Shown: piece by piece, positions 59,460-64,000 of the stretch
Position numbering within the stretch: position 1 is the stretch's first letter
How the letters are laid out: every line of letters starts with the position of its first letter
Assembly: GCA_905250125.1 (NCBI GenBank)
Contig: CAJNOL010000503.1
Span: 1-64,000 of the forward strand
Direction: 5' to 3'
DNA length: 64,000 bases
Source of the DNA: Rotaria sordida
Taxonomy: Eukaryota; Rotifera; Eurotatoria; Philodinida; Philodinidae
Position numbers and translations under genes: made by a program
The notes under the pieces: generated by a model
Databases searched by the model: none
What the model was told of the DNA's origin: nothing
The model's input: the letters and a program-made list of their open reading frames with translations, nothing else

Positions 59460-61808
59460 TTAAACCCCTTTATAAATAGGTTTTCGTTTTTCTTGAAAAG
59501 CTTTTAAACCTTCAATACGATCTTCAGATGTTAATACAGTATCATAACAACCTTCTTCAACTTCAAGACCTGTTTGAAGATCAACTTCAAGACCTTTATT
59601 TATAGCTTGTTTTGCCATACGAACAGCTAATGGTCCCTAGGATAATCAAAAAACAAATAATTAATTATAATTTCAAAAAAACAAAAAACAAACCTGTTGA
59701 ACAATTTCTTGTGCTATTTCAAGTGAACGTTGATATGCTGCATTTAATTGTTCATTTTGTTTAACAACTTCATTAACTAAACGAATTTCATATGCTTGTT
59801 GACCATTTAAAATTCGTCCTAGAAATTATTTATTTTAGAAAAAACAAAAATTTAATTAGTAAAATCAAACCAGTATAAATAAGTTCTTTAGCTTTTGGTG
59901 GACCAATTATTCGAGGTAAACGTTGAGTACCACCAGCACCAGGAATAATACCAAGTTTTGTTTCTGTTAAACCAAGTTTTGCTGTTTGTGCTATAAAAAT
60001 AAAAATAGATTGATTCTATATTAAATATATAAATATTTACCGGCTATACGAATATCACATGCTAAAGCTAATTCCAGTCCACCACCAAGTGCCAAACCTT
60101 ATATGAAGAAAAATAAATATTATTAAAATAAGAAAATATGATTAGGAATCTATGTATGCACCGAATCCGAACGTTCGGATTCGATGTTCACTACAATCAT
60201 TTTTCAATTAATTAATAAAAGAAAGTAGAAATAAACTAAAAGAAGGAATTTCAGGCTTGGTTATGGTAGATCTTCACACAGTGAAATAAATGATCTAAAA
60301 ATCGAAAGTCTATAGGCATTCTAAAAAAAGTCAGTAATGTTCAGATATGCTCGAACACGCACTTAGCTAAGTGTTAGAGTGCCTCCATGATTGTCCATAT
60401 ACCTCAAGAAACACTTGGGTAATCCATCCAAATGTCCGATACTATCTCAACTAATTGGATGAGTTCCGAACGCCCGAGTCTGAATCTAAGTTCAGTGCAT
60501 TAGTGACAGAACCGATCTAAAATCCGTACCACTATCGGTTCCATATCTACGGTGCATGTCTATACAGAACATTGAGATATTGAAATAGGATTCGTTGGAG
60601 CACCGATTACACTGAAATTCGTATTAGTATGCGAAGGCGACTATAAGGTTTTTACTACAGAACGGGATATATGTAGACTTGTAGAGAAGCACTTCCTCTA
60701 TCCAACGATGCATGCGTCAAGCCTTGAAAGGAGCCCCCCAGCCCGACGATTTTATCCTTTTTCTCAGATTTGGTTCACCCTGAGAGAAGATAGGGAAAGC
60801 TTCTCCACGCTACCCTCGTTTGGTCATCACTTTTTATAAAAACCGAAAACTATGGAATAGCTGTCTATTGAGAAAACAAAATCTCTACAAACAGAGTTTC
60901 TTCCAGACCCGGCCCGGGCCATAAAAGAGTGGCCCGAGTTCTACTGCGTACAAATATTTGGAACTCTATGTTTCTTTTTCTTCGATTTTAATCGCGAGAA
61001 TATTATTTCTATATTTTATGTTTTTTTTTAAATCCAATTCGGAATATCTAATTATTTGTAATAAATGATAATTGACAATAATAAATATTTCTACGAACGA
61101 GACAATATCAAATATTATAAAATTTGAACTTAAATAATTGAAACATAAAAATTTTATTTAATAACTCACCATCAAGTGCTGCGATTGTTGGTACAGGTAA
61201 ACCAAATATTTTAGAGAATATTTCTTTAATTTTTGATACAAATGGTCCTACTTCTTCTTGAGGCATTTCTAATCGTTCTTTTAGATCAGCACCTAATTAC
61301 AAAAAAAAAACAAAATTTTGAATTCTTCTCTTTATAAATAAAATTTACCAGCACAAAATACATTTGGAACCAAACTACGAAAAAGAATACATCGAATTGT
61401 ATTATCAGCGTTTAAACTATCTATTGTTGCATCCAACTAAATCAATAAAAAATATGCTTAAAAATAATTCTTTATTTCTATAATTATCTACTTGAATAAG
61501 TAATTGTTTACCAAGAGCATTACGTCTTGCAGGTCGATTAAAAGCAATTTCAACAACATCTATTTTTCAAGAACTAATTAAAATTATAAAACAAAAACAA
61601 AACGTATGATATGTTTCTATTTACGTTGATGATCACCAGTAAGATTATTTATTTCAATTTCAGGTGCCGATGGGCCTATTTCAGTTTTAGATTCTGTTGT
61701 TTTATTATCATTTTTATCCGTAGCTAAATATCGACGATGAGTAGATAACATGTATGTTGACATTCGACACATTGTTGTCGAATGAAAAAAATATTTTAAA
61801 GGTTGCAT
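59460..61808 (-). CDS. AUH: Methylglutaconyl-CoA hydratase, AUH-like
   Basis: Eight exons on the minus strand (61808-61625, 61559-61492, 61436-61349, 61292-61170, 60097-60041, 59990-59871, 59818-59694, 59636-59460) give 313 residues. A mitochondrial-targeting-like N-terminus rich in Ser/Thr/Arg is followed by the crotonase fold: FCAGADLKER (acyl-CoA oxyanion-hole loop), [20 protein letters not shown], then [18 protein letters not shown], with both catalytic glutamates in place. [10 protein letters not shown] and the C-terminal [10 protein letters not shown] match AUH best; ECHDC2 is the closest alternative. It hydrates 3-methylglutaconyl-CoA in leucine breakdown. Intron 4 (60098-61169) is 1.1 kb and contains a 22-bp perfect palindrome. 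It lies between an unknown gene and SLC25A19 with very short gaps on both sides. Confidence 0.94.
60140..60560. repeat. Possible foldback with a perfect 22-bp palindrome, in AUH intron 4
   Basis: ATGCACCG (60157-60164) and CGGTGCAT (about 60551-60558) are inverted ends. Directly inside the left end, 60162-60183 is a perfect palindrome made of CGAATCCGAAC and its complement. CGAACGCCCGAG with TTCAGTGCAT near 60470-60500 may be a diverged copy of the same end. It has no coding content. Weaker evidence than for elements A-H. Confidence 0.5.
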
Positions 61809-61899
61809 CTAAAAAACACATTATACAAGAAACAAAAAAAAATAGTTATATATATATAATAGAAAGTTCATCATTTTATTTTATTTTTTAAAGTCTATT

Positions 61900-63638
61900 T
61901 TAATCATTTCGATCAGCTAAATCAAATTGACCAAAATATCGACCAATTATACATATAAACAGATCACATGATTTTATTAAAGTATCATCAATAGGATAAT
62001 CATTATCAGTTGAATTCTAGAAAAAAAGAAAAAATAAACATGATGAAATCAATTCGAATTGAATAGACCGAAGTGCAATATGCGGCGGAAGATCAAAATA
62101 GATAAAAATCCCTACTGAATGTGTTAAAGTCTACTCCTGCCCGGAACTTTTTTCGACTGTTGCTATACCTTTGAACTGTTCTCTGTCAAATGCAATATGA
62201 ATGAGAACTCTTCATTATTAGTTAGTACTTTTATTAAATTCAACTCTTGAAAAACTCGCCAATTCTTTGTATGCAAAGGTTCTGAGATCATGGATTTTCT
62301 AATACGACCAGATTTCGATCACTTTTGTTGGAGAAAAGTAGTTCTGATATATACAGGTAAATTTGTTTTCCACTTCTCCAACATAGTATGTCTGTAAAAA
62401 AAAACCTTCCAGCGCTATCAGACTTATTGTGGCTGAGACAGCAGAACAATTTTTAGCCTTTGCGATTCAGATATTTCCTAGAAGGAAGTATTTAGGAATC
62501 CGGAGTCTAAAATAACTTTTGTTCTACGCATCGAGATCTATCTACTCGAAAAGTTTCAAATATTTCTGCAGTTCTTCAGAAAGGGATTCTCTTAAATCTC
62601 AACCAGAAAGGACCAGAGGAAAAGCAAATCAATGAATATCTCATAGTTAATTTTTCTAATCCAACGTTTTCCTATTGTTGAAGTATATAGGCTAGAACCT
62701 TGCATCTCCCACCAATCATAACAGATATTACCATGAAAATGCCACAAACACCTTAGCAACACTCCACCACGTCTAGCACCCATCGTATCCGAAACTTTCA
62801 AATCTGGACCCGATCGAGTATGGATCTGGAATCGATTCGGTGGGCTCTACCCGTGTTACTTACTAATAAGTTCGTTCGTATTTGTTTCCATGCTGAACAT
62901 GTTTGTCGTATTGTATACATCACATCTTCACTGATAGGTTTTTCAATAGCTACTAATGTAGCAAACATATACAAAGCCTTTAATAAAAGATATAAAAAAT
63001 ATCAATCGATTAGAGAATAAAAAAAAAACAAAGATTATACTAAATGAAGTGAATATCCACATTGTTTAAGCCAATTGATTTCATGTTGTAATAATTCATG
63101 AAGTTGAGGCTTAAAACAAAAAACAGAAATTTAATTTGAAAATAATTTTCCAAAAAAAAAAAGAAAAATTTCTACTTGAGTTAAAGTAATCATTGTTGTC
63201 ATTGTTGGAAGTGGATTTTGTATTTTTGATTGATCATCAATTTCTAAAGATGATAATGAAGATTGAAATGGAATATTATTACCAAAACAAAATTTCCAAT
63301 AATCATTAACATTTTTTAATTTTGCAATTCGATATTTTTTATCTATTATTCGTAATCGATCACGCATTTGAAAAAAATCATTACGAACATTTGAAAATGT
63401 TAGACATTGTTCATTTTGCCAATCATTTGAAACAATATGTTTTGTTGTTATATTTGGAATAGTATTAGTCGACTAAATATCAAATAATCTTCTTTTTTTC
63501 CCTATTAAGAAAAAAAAGAAAAGAAATCATACGGAAAATAATTTATGCCAAGCATGTTTCTTAGAATTTGATGATGTTGTTTGATTTTGATCTGTTTTAG
63601 TAGTTGTTTGAAAATTAGGCAACTGAGAGGCTTGAAAA
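61900..63638 (-). CDS. Unrecognised gene, 3' exons (5' end uncertain)
   Basis: Four exons on the minus strand keep frame: 63638-63533, 63472-63176, 63109-63041 and 62016-61900, about 196 residues. They read QLPNFQTTTKTDQ, HAWHKLFS, then a charged helical block (RNDFFQMRDRLRIIDKKYR), ELLQHEINWLKQCGY and, in the last exon, SCDLFICIIGRYFGQFDLAD. The first exon starts in mid-codon, so at least one more lies upstream, possibly outside the window. I do not recognise the family. The last intron (62017-63040) is 1 kb and contains repeat-like sequence around 62620-62850. The stop codon lies 91 bp before the AUH start codon, on the same strand. Confidence 0.65.
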
Positions 63639-64000
63639 CTAAATTAAAACATATGATTAATTATATGATAATGATGAAAATGAATTGCATGATATTCGAA
63701 TTATTTTCAATCATCACAACCTACACCCTGATCATATGATGGAAGAATATTTAATTGGGAATAGTTTTTCGTAAATATATTTGTAGAAATTTACGTTTAA
63801 GACGAGTGTAAATATTATCCTCGTTACGTTGAAATTCGTTAAGTTTTGAGTTAGATTGATTTGTTATCAGGGCAATTTTCAATCGTAATTGAACCAGTCT
63901 GTCATCTCACGGACTACTTTTTGTTGTCCACCTGCAGTCACACAGGCCCCAATTGATAAAATATGATACATCAAGTTGTTATTCCGATTTTGTTCGATAG
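63639..64000. other. Window end, no gene seen
   Basis: An upstream exon of the minus-strand gene may lie here or beyond, but none could be picked with confidence. Confidence 0.35.

Overview
This is a eukaryotic, strongly AT-rich genomic window. It carries multi-exon animal genes with very short GT-AG introns (mostly about 45-85 bp, occasionally 0.5-4 kb where repeats sit in them). The gene set is metazoan: a syndecan, a Polycomb RING1/RNF2-type RING protein, TMEM198, a MEKK2/3-type MAP3K, TAF5, a VWA3-like protein, PXMP4, a Dop1R2-type dopamine receptor, SLC25A19 and AUH. Compact genes, tiny introns, a TGTGGG hexamer run (the telomere repeat reported for bdelloid rotifers), an F-box remnant and many decayed DNA transposons make a bdelloid rotifer (Rotaria-like) the best guess. 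The organism is inferred, not proven. No organelle, prokaryotic or viral genome content was recognised.

Layout. 0-3.0 kb: a dead Tc1/mariner transposase gene split by a ~1.9 kb insert. 3.1-5.45 kb: a G-rich/C-rich foldback, an ~82-bp satellite array of about 13 hairpin-forming units, and a second G-rich foldback. 7.1-13.0 kb: three + strand genes (syndecan, short RING protein, TMEM198). 13.4-15.9 kb: two foldback elements. 17.6-19.3 kb: an unrecognised 529-aa type I membrane protein. 21.6-22.9 kb: an F-box remnant run into by a foldback element, then another foldback. 23.9-30.7 kb: a 12-exon MAP3K whose 4.2-kb intron lies inside the kinase glycine loop and holds three foldback elements. 31.4-32.1 kb: another foldback. 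33.3-36.4 kb: TAF5 on the minus strand, divergent from a VWA-domain gene (37.0-38.1 kb) whose 5' end is missing next to a 100-N assembly gap. 34.7-40 kb: a dispersed repeat family. 41.3 kb: single-exon PXMP4. 41.9-46.4 kb: a long gene-free AT-rich stretch. 46.4-48.6 kb: a Dop1R2-like receptor. 48.7-55.6 kb (minus): an 8-exon, 901-aa low-complexity protein I cannot name. 57.2-63.6 kb (minus): three same-strand genes in order unknown gene -> AUH -> SLC25A19, with coding regions only 91 and 141 bp apart.

Functionally the genes are unrelated housekeeping, signalling and surface genes. The exception is the tight terminal cluster of two mitochondrial metabolism genes plus one unknown, which could be co-transcribed, since bdelloids use spliced-leader trans-splicing. 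The most distinctive property is the number of long inverted-repeat (foldback) elements, at least eight in 64 kb, several inside introns where they would be transcribed as hairpin RNA. All exon joins were worked out by hand from reading frame, splice signals and family resemblance. They keep frame throughout but have not been tested against transcripts.
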